Assembly: GCA_017434895.1 (NCBI GenBank)
Contig: JAFSGB010000019.1
Location: forward strand, 17,711 to 81,710
Direction of reading: 5' to 3'
DNA from: Clostridia bacterium
Lineage (GTDB): Bacteria > Bacillota > Clostridia > Oscillospirales > Acutalibacteraceae
Length of the DNA stretch: 64,000 bases
Shown here: one piece after another, positions 1-8,488 of the stretch
Layout of the letters: every line of letters begins with the position of its first letter
How positions within the stretch are numbered: position 1 is the stretch's first letter
The notes under the pieces: generated by a model
Seen by the model: only the letters and a program-made list of their open reading frames with translations
Databases searched by the model: none
What the model was told of the DNA's origin: nothing
Made by a program: the position numbers and the translations under genes

Positions 1-2933
1 TGAAGCTTGCTAACAAGTTCTCTTACGAAGCCCTCTTCGATTAGCTCGTCGGTAAGATTAGTGTCAAGAGCAACCGTAATACCATGGTCGGAAACGGTGA
101 AGAAGCCCTCCTTTTGGTTGGCTTCAATTAGCAAATCGTCAGCCGTAAGCTCAATTTCACCAATAGAAATGTTAAGCTTAATAGTACCGTTTTGGTCAAG
201 CTCGGCTTTAGCGGAGCCGTCGAGCTCGGCTAAAGCATTTCTGATTTCACCTAAGTTTTTGCCGTACTTGGGACCTAGGGTTTTAAGCTGAGGCTTAAAG
301 GTGTAAGAAACGAAATTATCAACCTCTTTTGTGAACTCAACCTTTTTAATATTAAGCTCATCGCGGATAATTTCGGTGTAGAACTCCTCAATCTCACTAT
401 CAGTCTTAACATACATAACAGAAAGGGGCTGACGGTTTTTGAGGTTGGAGCCGTTTCTTGCGGAGCGACCGAGTACTACAATTTCAAGCACCTTTTCCAT
501 TTGCTCCTCAAGGCGAGTGTCAATTAAAGACTCATTAACCTCGGGGAAATCACAAAGGTGGATACTCTCGGGTGCAGTCTTATCAACATTGCGAACAAGG
601 TTTTGATAAATGCTTTCAGACATAAAGGGTATCATAGGAGCGGCTGTTTTAGCGGTGGTAACAAGCGCAGTGTAAAGGGTTAAGTAAGCAGCGATTTTGT
701 CGTCGGTCAAGCCCTCTACCCAGTATCTTTCTCTGCCGCGGCGAACATACCAGTTACTCATTTCGTCTACAAAATCTTGCAATGCACGGGCAGCTTCAGG
801 AATTCTGTAATTACCGAGATTTTCGTCAACTGCCTTAACGGTAGAATGAAGTCTGGAAAGCAACCACTTATCCATAACGGTTAGCTTATAATCATTTATA
901 TTATATTTTGTGGGGTCAAATTCGTCGATATTGGCATAAAGCACATAGAAAGCATAGGTATTTCGAAGGGTGCCCATAAATTTGCGCTGACCCTCAATCA
1001 CTGCTTTGCTGTGGAAACGGTTGGGAAGCCAAGGAGCGGAGTTAGTATAGAAATACCAACGGATTGCATCGGCGCCAAACTCTTCAAGCGCATCAAAGGG
1101 GTCAACAGCGTTGCCCTTTGATTTACTCATTTTTTGGCCGTTTTCGTCTTGAACGTGGCCAAGGACTATAACATTCTTAAAGGGCGCCTTGTCAAAAATG
1201 AGGGTGGAAATAGCAAGTAATGAATAGAACCAACCTCTGGTTTGATCAACTGCCTCGGAAATAAAGTCGGCCGGGAACTGAGAATCAAAAAGCTCCTTGT
1301 TTTCAAAGGGATAGTGGTGTTGAGCAAAGGGCATTGAGCCTGAGTCAAACCAACAGTCAATAACCTCGGGAACGCGGTGCATTTCTTTACCGCAGTGAGG
1401 ACATTTAATGGTTACAGCATCAATGAAGGGACGGTGAAGCTCGATATCCTCGGGGCAGTTATCCGACAGTTCCCTAAGCTCTGCAATAGAGCCGATAGAA
1501 TGCTGATTACCGCATTCACAGGTCCAAATATTAAGAGGCGTACCCCAGTAACGGTTACGGGAAATACCCCAGTCTTGAACATTCTTAAGCCAATCACCGA
1601 AACGGCCCTTGCCGATACTTTCGGGAATCCAGTTAATGGTGTCGTTATTCTTAATAAGGTCGTCCTTAACGTCGGTCATCTTGATAAACCAAGACTCGCG
1701 AGCGTAGTAGATAAGGGGAGTGTCACACCTCCAGCAGAAGGGATAGTCGTGCTCGAACTTGGGAGCATCGAAAAGAAGCCCCTTGTTGTCAAGGTCAACC
1801 AAAACCTTAGGGTCAGCGTCCTTAACGAAAAGACCGGCATAGGGGGTTTCATCGGTCATTTCACCTTTGCCGTTAACGAACTGAACAAATGGTAGGTCAT
1901 ATTTTCTTCCAACCTTGGCATCATCCTCGCCGAAAGCGGGAGCAATGTGAACAATACCTGTACCGTCGCTCATAGTAACATAGCTATCACAGGTAATGAA
2001 ATGCGCCTTTTTGTTTTGCTTTTCGCAAACGGGCTTTTGGAAGTCAAATAAAGGCTCATACTCTTTATATTCAAGGTCACTGCCCTTAAATTCAGCTATT
2101 ATTTCGTAAGCAGGAGTATCCTCGGCGGCAAGTTTGCCTAAAACCTTGTCAAGAAGCTCCTTTGCCATATAGTAGGTGTAGCCGTCGTTGGCATTTACCT
2201 TACAGTAAGTATCGTCGGGGTTAACGCAGAGTGCTACGTTGGAGGGCAGTGTCCAAGGAGTTGTTGTCCAAGCAAGGAAGTAAGCATCTTCGCCTATTAC
2301 TTTAAAGCGTACAACTGCACTTCTTTCTTTTACATTTTTGTAGCCTTGAGCCACCTCGTGAGAGGAAAGGGGAGTACCGCATCTCGGGCAGTATGGCACA
2401 ATTTTAAATCCCTTGTAGAGTAAACCTTTATCATAGATTTGCTTTAAAGCCCACCATTCGGACTCAATAAAGTTGTTGTCGTAGGTAACATAAGGGTCAT
2501 CCATATCAGCCCAGAAACCAACTGTTTTGGAGAAATCCTCCCACATACCCTTGTATTTCCAAACGCTTTCCTTACAGTGAGCAATAAAGGGCTCTAGGCC
2601 GTACTCCTCAATCTGCTCCTTACCGTCAAGTCCCAAAAGCTTTTCAACCCCCAACTCAACGGGCAGACCGTGGGTATCCCAACCTGCTTTTCTGGGCACC
2701 ATATAACCCTTCATGGTTCTGTAACGGGGAATCATATCCTTAATAACACGGGTTAGTACATGGCCTATGTGAGGCTTTCCGTTAGCAGTAGGAGGACCGT
2801 CATAAAATACATAAGGCTCGCCCTTAGCTCTTTCCTCGATACTTTTTTCGAAAATCTTGGTTTCACTCCAAAATTCTTCAATCTTTTTTTCTTCCTCAAC
2901 AAAATTAAGGTTGGGTGAAATACTGTCGTACAC
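1..2933 (-). CDS. ileS: Isoleucyl-tRNA synthetase, type 2, partial (C-terminus beyond window)
   Basis: Charges tRNA-Ile with isoleucine in the cytoplasm. The frame is open from a GTG at 2933 (AAGGAG site 9-10 bases upstream) to the window edge, giving about 977 residues; the family is usually about 1,040, so roughly the last 60 are missing. The N-terminus reads MYDSISPNLNFVEEEKKIEE. The HIGH-type motif is GPPTANGKPHIGHV near residue 55 and the class I KMSKS motif lies near 1123-1140. The last residues visible read LTDELIEEGFVRELVSKL, typical of the anticodon-binding region. The HIGH context is that of the archaeal/eukaryotic-like IleS2 type, which is known to tolerate mupirocin; that resistance is inferred, not shown. 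No T-box precedes it: a terminator-like hairpin ends about 30 bases upstream of the start codon. Confidence 0.95.
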   Translation of the reverse strand, partial: MYDSISPNLNFVEEEKKIEEFWSETKIFEKSIEERAKGEPYVFYDGPPTANGKPHIGHVLTRVIKDMIPRYRTMKGYMVPRKAGWDTHGLPVELGVEKLLGLDGKEQIEEYGLEPFIAHCKESVWKYKGMWEDFSKTVGFWADMDDPYVTYDNNFIESEWWALKQIYDKGLLYKGFKIVPYCPRCGTPLSSHEVAQGYKNVKERSAVVRFKVIGEDAYFLAWTTTPWTLPSNVALCVNPDDTYCKVNANDGYTYYMAKELLDKVLGKLAAEDTPAYEIIAEFKGSDLEYKEYEPLFDFQKPVCEKQNKKAHFITCDSYVTMSDGTGIVHIAPAFGEDDAKVGRKYDLPFVQFVNGKGEMTDETPYAGLFVKDADPKVLVDLDNKGLLFDAPKFEHDYPFCWRCDTPLIYYARESWFIKMTDVKDDLIKNNDTINWIPESIGKGRFGDWLKNVQDWGISRNRYWGTPLNIWTCECGNQHSIGSIAELRELSDNCPEDIELHRPFIDAVTIKCPHCGKEMHRVPEVIDCWFDSGSMPFAQHHYPFENKELFDSQFPADFISEAVDQTRGWFYSLLAISTLIFDKAPFKNVIVLGHVQDENGQKMSKSKGNAVDPFDALEEFGADAIRWYFYTNSAPWLPNRFHSKAVIEGQRKFMGTLRNTYAFYVLYANIDEFDPTKYNINDYKLTVMDKWLLSRLHSTVKAVDENLGNYRIPEAARALQDFVDEMSNWYVRRGRERYWVEGLTDDKIAAYLTLYTALVTTAKTAAPMIPFMSESIYQNLVRNVDKTAPESIHLCDFPEVNESLIDTRLEEQMEKVLEIVVLGRSARNGSNLKNRQPLSVMYVKTDSEIEEFYTEIIRDELNIKKVEFTKEVDNFVSYTFKPQLKTLGPKYGKNLGEIRNALAELDGSAKAELDQNGTIKLNISIGEIELTADDLLIEANQKEGFFTVSDHGITVALDTNLTDELIEEGFVRELVSKL

Positions 2934-2961
2934 TTAACTGTACTCCTTTCAATATAAGGGT

Positions 2962-2993
2962 AAAAACGCACAGCCGCAACTGTGCGTTTTTTT
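2962..2993 (-). terminator. Intrinsic terminator after the rsmD-coaD-coiled-coil operon
   Basis: Ten-base-pair stem (arms 2964-2973 and 2980-2989) with T runs on both sides. It lies just after the coiled-coil gene and only about 30 bases before the ileS start. A weak promoter for ileS (TTGCGG, 17 bases, TATATT) can be drawn with its -35 inside the hairpin, but it would start transcription at the ribosome-binding site. Read-through into ileS is the simpler view. Confidence 0.7.
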
Positions 2994-3017
2994 AAAACAG
3001 ATATTAAAATGCTAAAA

Positions 3018-3482
3018 TTACTGCTCCTTGGGAGCGGTTGGAATTTGTTGCTTTAGTGCTGCACGTGTCTTGCGGATTTCGCCTAGATTTGCAGTAAGAC
3101 CCTCGTCAGCGCGACGCATAATATCGTCAACAAAATCTTGAGCAGCCTTTCTCATTTCGCGGCTCTTGCTTTGAGCGGTGGAAATGATTTCAGCAGCCTT
3201 CGCTTGGGAAAGCTTTACGATTTCCTCTTGAGCTACCATTGCCTTAGCCTTTTCCTCGGCGTTACGGATAATACCGTCGGCCTCGCGCTTAGCGTTGGTG
3301 ATAATGTCAGCACGGTCTGCAACGATGCCCTTTGCCTGCTTAATTTCTGCGGGGATGTTAAGACGGATATCGTCCACAACTGCACGCAGCTTTTCAACGT
3401 CTACAACTGTTTTTTTGCCGGGGATTTTGAAGCCTGAGTCCAGTACTTCATCAAACTGTTCAAGTAATTCATCAAGTGTCAT
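3018..3482 (-). CDS. Coiled-coil protein, ATPase subunit-like (154 aa)
   Basis: No enzymatic motif is visible. After about 45 residues that include PGKKTVVDVEKL the sequence is a continuous charged, alanine-rich heptad pattern (about residues 48-145). This resembles V-type ATPase subunit H/E-like stalk proteins and DivIVA-like coiled coils, and such proteins are often annotated loosely as 'ATPase' next to coaD in Clostridia. There are no membrane segments. ATG start with a GGAGG site. It is the last gene of the rsmD-coaD operon, 29 bases after coaD, and is followed by a terminator. The function is unknown; a structural or cell-envelope scaffold role is only a guess. Confidence 0.75.
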   Translation of the reverse strand: MTLDELLEQFDEVLDSGFKIPGKKTVVDVEKLRAVVDDIRLNIPAEIKQAKGIVADRADIITNAKREADGIIRNAEEKAKAMVAQEEIVKLSQAKAAEIISTAQSKSREMRKAAQDFVDDIMRRADEGLTANLGEIRKTRAALKQQIPTAPKEQ

Positions 3483-3511
3483 TTTGTTTTCCTCCGTAAG
3501 CCTAATGGCCT

Positions 3512-4006
3512 TTATTTTTTAAGATTTATCCTATCTGTTATATCCTGCTTAATAACCTTTGGTACAAAATGGGAAATATCGCCTCCCATGGAAGCAATCT
3601 GCTTTACCATACTGGAGCTTAGATACATGTTTTGTGCCGAAGTGGTTAAAAAGAGGGTTTCAACCTTTGGGTTTAGCTCCTTGTTTGTAAGAGCCATTTG
3701 GAATTCGTACTCAAAATCTGACATAGCACGAAGTCCTTTAACAATTGCGGTGGCGCCGATTTGAGCGGCATAGTCAGCGAGCAGTCCCTCGTAATGAACA
3801 ACCTCAACATTGGTAAGGTTAGGGATACATTTTTTAACCATCTCTACCCTTTCCTCGGGGGTAAAGGAGCAGTTCTTTTTGGAATTGCTTGCCACTACTA
3901 CAATGACCTTTTTAAACATATTTGAAGCCCTTGTTATAATGTCAAGATGACCGAAAGTTACGGGGTCAAAGCTTCCGGGACATATAGCAATTACATTTTT
4001 GTTCAC
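3512..4006 (-). CDS. coaD: Phosphopantetheine adenylyltransferase
   Basis: Transfers AMP from ATP to 4'-phosphopantetheine, giving dephospho-CoA, the penultimate step of CoA synthesis in the cytoplasm. 164 residues, the normal length. The nucleotidyltransferase motif PGSFDPVTFGHLDI is at residues 10-23, and SSSMVKQIASMGGDIS near residue 130 is the second conserved block (the usual ISST/SSS signature). It starts with GTG at 4006, overlapping the rsmD stop by one base (TAGTG), so it is translationally coupled; an AAAGGGTG site lies in the rsmD tail. The rsmD-coaD pairing is common in Firmicutes. Confidence 0.97.
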   Translation of the reverse strand: MNKNVIAICPGSFDPVTFGHLDIITRASNMFKKVIVVVASNSKKNCSFTPEERVEMVKKCIPNLTNVEVVHYEGLLADYAAQIGATAIVKGLRAMSDFEYEFQMALTNKELNPKVETLFLTTSAQNMYLSSSMVKQIASMGGDISHFVPKVIKQDITDRINLKK

Positions 4007-4548
4007 TACGGTTCACCCTTTCTGTAAACGGTAACAAGAACCTTGCCGTAGCGGTAAGCTTTATGAATGTAAAAGCCGCCAATTTCAGGTTCCAATTTAA
4101 CCTCTGGAGGATGCTCGCAAATAATGGCACCGTAGTCATTCATAAGAGGCAGAACCGCCTTAATTGCGGGGGTTAAGAGTCCCGCAGAGTAGGGTGGGTC
4201 TAAAAACACATAGTCAAATATATCGCGGCTCATTGCACAAAAGGAATCAAAATCAGATTGGTAAACCTTAGTTTTATCACCAAGACCGCAAGCCTCGATA
4301 TTAGACTTAATTATTCTTACAGACTCTTTTGAGGAATCTACAAATGTACAACTTTCTGCACCTCGGCTTATAGCCTCAATTCCAAGCTGACCAGAGCCTG
4401 CAAATAAATCAAGCACACGCCGACCCTCAATATCAAAATGCAGGGCACTGAAAATCCCCTCTTTAACTCGGTCGGGGGTGGGGCGAACATCTCTGCCTTC
4501 GGGGGTAGTGAGCCGCTTACCCTTTAAAGTGCCGGTTATAACTCGCAT
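4006..4548 (-). CDS. rsmD: 16S rRNA (guanine966-N2)-methyltransferase
   Basis: SAM-dependent methylation of G966 of 16S rRNA during 30S assembly. 180 residues. The Rossmann SAM-binding motif DLFAGSGQLGIEA is at about residues 47-59 and the N6/N2-methyltransferase catalytic motif is DPPY (about residue 117). The N-terminal MRVITGTLKGKRL and RPTPDRVKEGIF blocks are characteristic of RsmD. First gene of a three-gene minus-strand unit (rsmD-coaD-coiled-coil) with its own promoter at 4576-4605. The ribosome-binding site is weak (GGTGAT). Confidence 0.96.
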   Translation of the reverse strand: MRVITGTLKGKRLTTPEGRDVRPTPDRVKEGIFSALHFDIEGRRVLDLFAGSGQLGIEAISRGAESCTFVDSSKESVRIIKSNIEACGLGDKTKVYQSDFDSFCAMSRDIFDYVFLDPPYSAGLLTPAIKAVLPLMNDYGAIICEHPPEVKLEPEIGGFYIHKAYRYGKVLVTVYRKGEP

Positions 4549-4575
4549 AGCATCACCGAATGGATTATTTGTACT

Positions 4576-4605
4576 ATTATATCATTAAACTATGTCTTTT
4601 GTCTA
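4576..4605 (-). promoter_or_regulatory. SigA-type promoter of rsmD-coaD
   Basis: TAGACA, 18 bases, TATAAT, read on the minus strand. It lies about 30 bases upstream of the rsmD start and just downstream of the pseudokinase stop. Confidence 0.6.
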
Positions 4606-4619
4606 CACTTTTTTGAAAA

Positions 4620-6299
4620 TTAGTTGCGAATTGTGGTATTGCTTAACGAGGTTTCGCCTTTATACGAATTAATGTAGATTTCTACAACAACCTCAGTATT
4701 CACCTTTTCACCGTATTCGGGCAATTGTTTTAATACTGTTGCGGGCTCACTGTCCTCGTCATATTTTTCCATTACTTTAATGTTTTCGTATAGGAAGCCT
4801 TGCTTTAAAAGCTCAAGCTTAGCCTCTTGCTCGGTGTAGCCTTTAAGGTTTGCAATGCTGATTTCCTTAGGTCCTAAGGAAATCGTAACCTCAATTTTGG
4901 TGTCTCTGGCAGCCTCGGTGCCAGCCTTTAGGTTTTGGGCACAAATTGTACCCTTTGGATAGTCATTCGAATAGGCCTTATCGGTAAGCACAAACTCAAA
5001 CATTTCCCAGTTACTGTTATCGATAACCTCGGAAAAATATATTCCACTAAGATTAGGTATCGGATATAGCTTTGTAGTAACATCAGCATCGCTGTCTACA
5101 TCTCCGATAGAGTCAACCTCAGGCTCGATAAAGGAAACAACACTCTGTGCAGAGGAATTTTCTTCGTTTCCGAATACAGAGTCCTTAAATACTGTAAAAA
5201 TAAGCAGAACTGCTACAAGAGCGAAAACAAGCACTGTGCAAAGGGCAGAGATTAAAACGTACTTTGCCGAGCTGTTCTTTTTCTTTTGTGGTGGAGTGTT
5301 TTTTTCAGTTACAGGCTTTTTCTCTACTGCAGCAGGCTTTTCAATTTCGCCGTAAACCAGCTCGTTTTTAAGAATTTCAATATTTTTGGTGCGGTTTTTA
5401 GGGAACACCTGTAAGCCGTTGGCTAAGGCTGCCAAAACCTGATGAGGCAATTCCTCGGCAAAATGAGCAGGAATTGTCATTACATCGCTATTAACTCTGT
5501 CAGTGGCAACGGGTGGAACAGTACCGATAAGTACTCTGAAAAGAACGGCACAAAGACCGTAAACATCGGTGAAGGTGTCGTTATAAAGCTCATCCACACC
5601 GTACTGCTCTAAAGCGGCAAAACCGTCATAAATATAATTTTCAAGCTCACTGTTACTGCGGCGAAGCTTTTTGATGGAATATTTTGAAAGTCTCAGCTTT
5701 CCGTCACGTCCTACAATTACGGTATCGGGGGAAATTCCGCCGTGAATGTAGCCGATTTCGTTCATGCCCTCAACTGTATCAATAAGGGGTAGGAACAATG
5801 GACGGGCTTGCTCCCACTTAAGGGAACCGCCGTTTTTAATTAAAAATTCTTCAAGTGTAATTCCTACAATGTATTCGCAAACTGCATAAGCGGTGCCATT
5901 TTCCTCAAAGGTGTCATAAATGGGAGGAAGGGAAGGGAGAGTGGAAAGTATAATTGCACGGTTAATCTCCAAAAATTCAAGTAAACCTTCATTAAAGGTG
6001 TACTTTCCGTCCGCACCTATGGAAACGGTTTTGTCGGGGTTGCGGTGCGCAAAGCCCTTTGGAAAATACTCCTTGATTTTAATCTTGGACATTTTTGAGT
6101 TATCCCAGCCTATGTAGGTGATGCCCTCGCCGTCGGCTTCAAGCATGCGTCCTACAATATATCGGTTGGCAACAACGGACTTTAGGGGCAGACATTCCTT
6201 CGGGTTGGCAGTAGAATTATCAAACCCGCAAATGGGGCAAACCCTTTCGCCGCCGTTGTCACTCATACAGCCTAAGCATAATCCTTCGGTATTTAACAT
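4620..6299 (-). CDS. Membrane PASTA-domain pseudokinase with N-terminal zinc ribbon
   Basis: 559 residues from the ATG at 6299, chosen because GGAGG lies 7 bases upstream; an in-frame start 33 bases earlier has no such site. Order of parts: zinc ribbon (C8, C11, C21, C24), a Ser/Thr-kinase-like fold (about 40-320), a Lys/Pro-rich linker, one membrane segment (about 350-370), then two PASTA-like repeats outside the cell. Two catalytic elements are missing: the HRD loop reads HGGISPDTV (no catalytic Asp, and Thr for the Asn) and the DFG position reads LRLSKY. A lysine in IKIKEYFPK could be the beta-3 Lys. Phosphotransfer therefore looks unlikely. PASTA domains bind muropeptides, so a cell-wall sensor role is inferred. 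Monocistronic, between rsmD and a phosphoesterase. Confidence 0.85.
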   Translation of the reverse strand: MLNTEGLCLGCMSDNGGERVCPICGFDNSTANPKECLPLKSVVANRYIVGRMLEADGEGITYIGWDNSKMSKIKIKEYFPKGFAHRNPDKTVSIGADGKYTFNEGLLEFLEINRAIILSTLPSLPPIYDTFEENGTAYAVCEYIVGITLEEFLIKNGGSLKWEQARPLFLPLIDTVEGMNEIGYIHGGISPDTVIVGRDGKLRLSKYSIKKLRRSNSELENYIYDGFAALEQYGVDELYNDTFTDVYGLCAVLFRVLIGTVPPVATDRVNSDVMTIPAHFAEELPHQVLAALANGLQVFPKNRTKNIEILKNELVYGEIEKPAAVEKKPVTEKNTPPQKKKNSSAKYVLISALCTVLVFALVAVLLIFTVFKDSVFGNEENSSAQSVVSFIEPEVDSIGDVDSDADVTTKLYPIPNLSGIYFSEVIDNSNWEMFEFVLTDKAYSNDYPKGTICAQNLKAGTEAARDTKIEVTISLGPKEISIANLKGYTEQEAKLELLKQGFLYENIKVMEKYDEDSEPATVLKQLPEYGEKVNTEVVVEIYINSYKGETSLSNTTIRN

Positions 6300-6354
6300 A
6301 AAAAATCCTCCGAAATCAATTTCTCTCACCAATAATTATATCATATTTGTCAAG

Positions 6355-7038
6355 TTAGTCGCAAATTGGTATCATTTTTTTGAAAACGCAGGTGTGGTGC
6401 GGGGTAATACGTCGGTCCTCGTGCAAAGAGCCGAAGTACCAGTGCTTGTATTTGCAGGAACGTCCGATTTCCTCAAAATAACCGCCCAATTTGTCAACGC
6501 GGTCATTGTCCCCGCGAAGCATTAGCATGGAACTTTTCACAAGGGAGGGAGGCTCGTGGGTGATTATATAGTCCACCTTAAGTCCCGCCTCGTCAAGGTT
6601 TTTGGCACCTAATGCCATTTCCTGAGGGGTCGGCTCCTCCTCACGCCACCAAAGGCCGTTTTCGATTCGCATATCCTTGTCGGTGCTTTCTCCCCCTCCA
6701 AAAGTGAAAAAGCGCTTTCCCTCAATATCAAAAATCTGCCCGCGGCAAAGGTGAATTAAATTACCCTTTATTCTGTGCACCATTCCGCCATGCCAATAGG
6801 TGGTGCGGGCAGCGTTTATTTTTTTCATATTATCGTGTGTACCATCCAAAAAAGCGGTAACAAAGCGACGGGTAGAAAGGTAGTCAATTACCTGTTTTTC
6901 GGTTTTTGAGCCGTCAAAAATATAGCCGAAATCCCCCGCGACAATGAAAACATCACCCGTTTTAAGCCGCCTAAAATTTTTGTCGTAAAGCCTTTCAAGC
7001 TCACCGTGGGTGTCACCTGTAATATAAACCGTAATTTT
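6355..7038 (-). CDS. Calcineurin-like metallophosphoesterase; start codon unclear
   Basis: About 227 residues of open frame. Metal-binding motifs: GDTHGE near the N-terminus, AGDFG, DGTHDN (the usual GNHD/E has Thr for Asn here), THEPPS, and FGSLHEDR near the C-terminus in the GHxH place. Substrate unknown; small phosphoesterases of this fold cleave phosphodiesters or phosphoproteins. No ATG, GTG or TTG lies in frame before the first metal motif. A GTG at 7040-7042 behind GAGAG would be the natural start, but the five A's after it put it one base out of frame; with four A's the protein would begin VKITVYITGDTHGE. A homopolymer sequencing error, a real frameshift, or an ATT start at 7035 are all possible. 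Its promoter is at 7074-7102. Confidence 0.8.
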   Translation of the reverse strand, partial: KITVYITGDTHGELERLYDKNFRRLKTGDVFIVAGDFGYIFDGSKTEKQVIDYLSTRRFVTAFLDGTHDNMKKINAARTTYWHGGMVHRIKGNLIHLCRGQIFDIEGKRFFTFGGGESTDKDMRIENGLWWREEEPTPQEMALGAKNLDEAGLKVDYIITHEPPSLVKSSMLMLRGDNDRVDKLGGYFEEIGRSCKYKHWYFGSLHEDRRITPHHTCVFKKMIPICD

Positions 7039-7073
7039 TCACCACTCTCAAAAAAATATGCTTTTATTTTGGC

Positions 7074-7102
7074 ATAATATATGTTAATATATAAGTATGC
7101 AA
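7074..7102 (-). promoter_or_regulatory. SigA-type promoter of the metallophosphoesterase
   Basis: TTGCAT, 17 bases, TATTAT on the minus strand, about 30 bases upstream of the first possible codon. It sits in the AT-rich divergent region shared with the DacF-like gene. Confidence 0.55.
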
Positions 7103-7134
7103 AAACATTATACCACATATTCGGAGAGATTTCT

Positions 7135-8454
7135 ATGCTTAAAAGAATATTTTTAATATTTTTATGTATTTTTTCGCTTTTGCCCACAATTTCCGCATCG
7201 GCTTATGAGGTGACTAACTTTGAAATAACCGCAAAAGCGGGGGTACTTATATCACTTGATACCGACGAGTATATTTACAGTAATAACATTGACCAAAAAA
7301 TTTATCCTGCGGCGATTACCAATATTATGACCGCCCTTGTTATATTGGAGAGTGATAAGTACTCACCCGATGGCAGAATTACTATGACCGAAAAGGCGCT
7401 TACCGACATTTTAGGTACCGGAGTGGCAGTAACTAACACTAAGGCAGGGGAGGAGTTTTCCCACACCGATTTGCTGCATTTTATAATGATGTGCTCCTGC
7501 GGAGATGCCGGATATTTGGCGGCGGATTATTTTTACGGCTCACATGAGGCTTTTGTGGAAAAAATGAATGCCAAGGCTAAGGATTTAGGGCTTGAAAATA
7601 CTAATTTTACCAATCCTATAGGACTTCACGATGAAAATCATTACACCACCGTAAGGGATATTGCCACCCTTTCAAAATACGCCTTGCAAAATAAAACCTT
7701 TAAGGAAATTTGTGCCAAGCATCGCTACAATATGGAAGCCACCAATATGCGGGACAAGCGTATTTTGTCTACCACAAACTTTTTACTTGATACCACAACA
7801 AATTACTATTACCAGTATGCAAGCGGGATTAAAACCGGCTACACTGATGAGGCGGGCAGATGTATTGTTGCAACCGCTTCCTATAATGGATATAACTATC
7901 TTTGCATTTTAATGAATTCCCCAAACAATCCCTTAAAGCGCAGTGAATTAAAGGAATGTGCCGACCTTTTCCGTTGGGCGTTTAATAACTTTAAGTTTAA
8001 GGAAATTGCAACCTCAACCGAGCCTGTTTGCGAAATACCACTTAAGCTTTCAATGGACACCGACTTTGTACCGCTTTATTTTGAAAAGCCTTTCATTTCG
8101 GTGCTTCCTAAGGATGCGGACGATTCTACAATAGTTATTAACACCAAGCTTAAGGTTGACAGCGTTAAGGCTCCCGTCAGAAAAGGTCAGGTACTTGGTG
8201 AGGCCGAGGTTATCTTTGCCGAAAAGGTTATTGGCAGGGTTAATTTGGTGGTAGGTGAAGATGTTAAGGGAAACGCACTTTTAAAGGGAGTGGATTTTGT
8301 AAAAGGAATTTTCACCTCGGTTTATATGAAGGTGATTTATGTAGTACTCGGTATTGCAGTTTTAATTTTTGTGGGATTTTGCATTAAAATGAATCTTTCA
8401 CGCCTAAAAAAACGCAAGGTAAAATATGTGCCTTATGATAAGAAAATAAAGTAA
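7135..8454 (+). CDS. DacF/PBP5-type carboxypeptidase homologue with lost active site
   Basis: 440 residues from the ATG at 7135 (GGAGA site); an upstream in-frame ATG at 7081 lacks a site and would spoil the signal peptide. Order: signal peptide (about 1-22, ending SAS-A), peptidase S11 domain (about 25-270), PBP5 C-terminal beta domain (about 285-380), one membrane segment near 393-415 and a basic tail, as in DacF/DacA. The nucleophile motif SxxK is changed: YPAAITNIM instead of YPASxTKIM, so Ser is Ala60 and Lys is Asn63. The SxN motif reads S121-C-G123. The KTG motif (GIKTGYT) is intact. It cannot act as a serine D,D-carboxypeptidase. A binding or structural role at the wall is inferred. 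An intact paralogue lies at 30476-31576. Confidence 0.9.
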   Translation: MLKRIFLIFLCIFSLLPTISASAYEVTNFEITAKAGVLISLDTDEYIYSNNIDQKIYPAAITNIMTALVILESDKYSPDGRITMTEKALTDILGTGVAVTNTKAGEEFSHTDLLHFIMMCSCGDAGYLAADYFYGSHEAFVEKMNAKAKDLGLENTNFTNPIGLHDENHYTTVRDIATLSKYALQNKTFKEICAKHRYNMEATNMRDKRILSTTNFLLDTTTNYYYQYASGIKTGYTDEAGRCIVATASYNGYNYLCILMNSPNNPLKRSELKECADLFRWAFNNFKFKEIATSTEPVCEIPLKLSMDTDFVPLYFEKPFISVLPKDADDSTIVINTKLKVDSVKAPVRKGQVLGEAEVIFAEKVIGRVNLVVGEDVKGNALLKGVDFVKGIFTSVYMKVIYVVLGIAVLIFVGFCIKMNLSRLKKRKVKYVPYDKKIK

Positions 8455-8458
8455 AAGG

Positions 8459-8484
8459 AAAGCCGCTTCTTTTGAAGCGGCTTT
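8459..8484. terminator. Hairpin between convergent DacF-like gene and ireB
   Basis: Perfect 11-bp stem (AAAGCCGCTTC, loop TTTT, GAAGCGGCTTT) between the two convergent stops. T tracts are short on both sides, so a moderate bidirectional terminator. Confidence 0.6.
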
Positions 8485-8488
8485 AAAT

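Noticed and set aside
1377-1895. 172-codon frame on the plus strand
   Set aside because: Antisense to ileS, whose motifs and open frame are clear; no ribosome-binding site.
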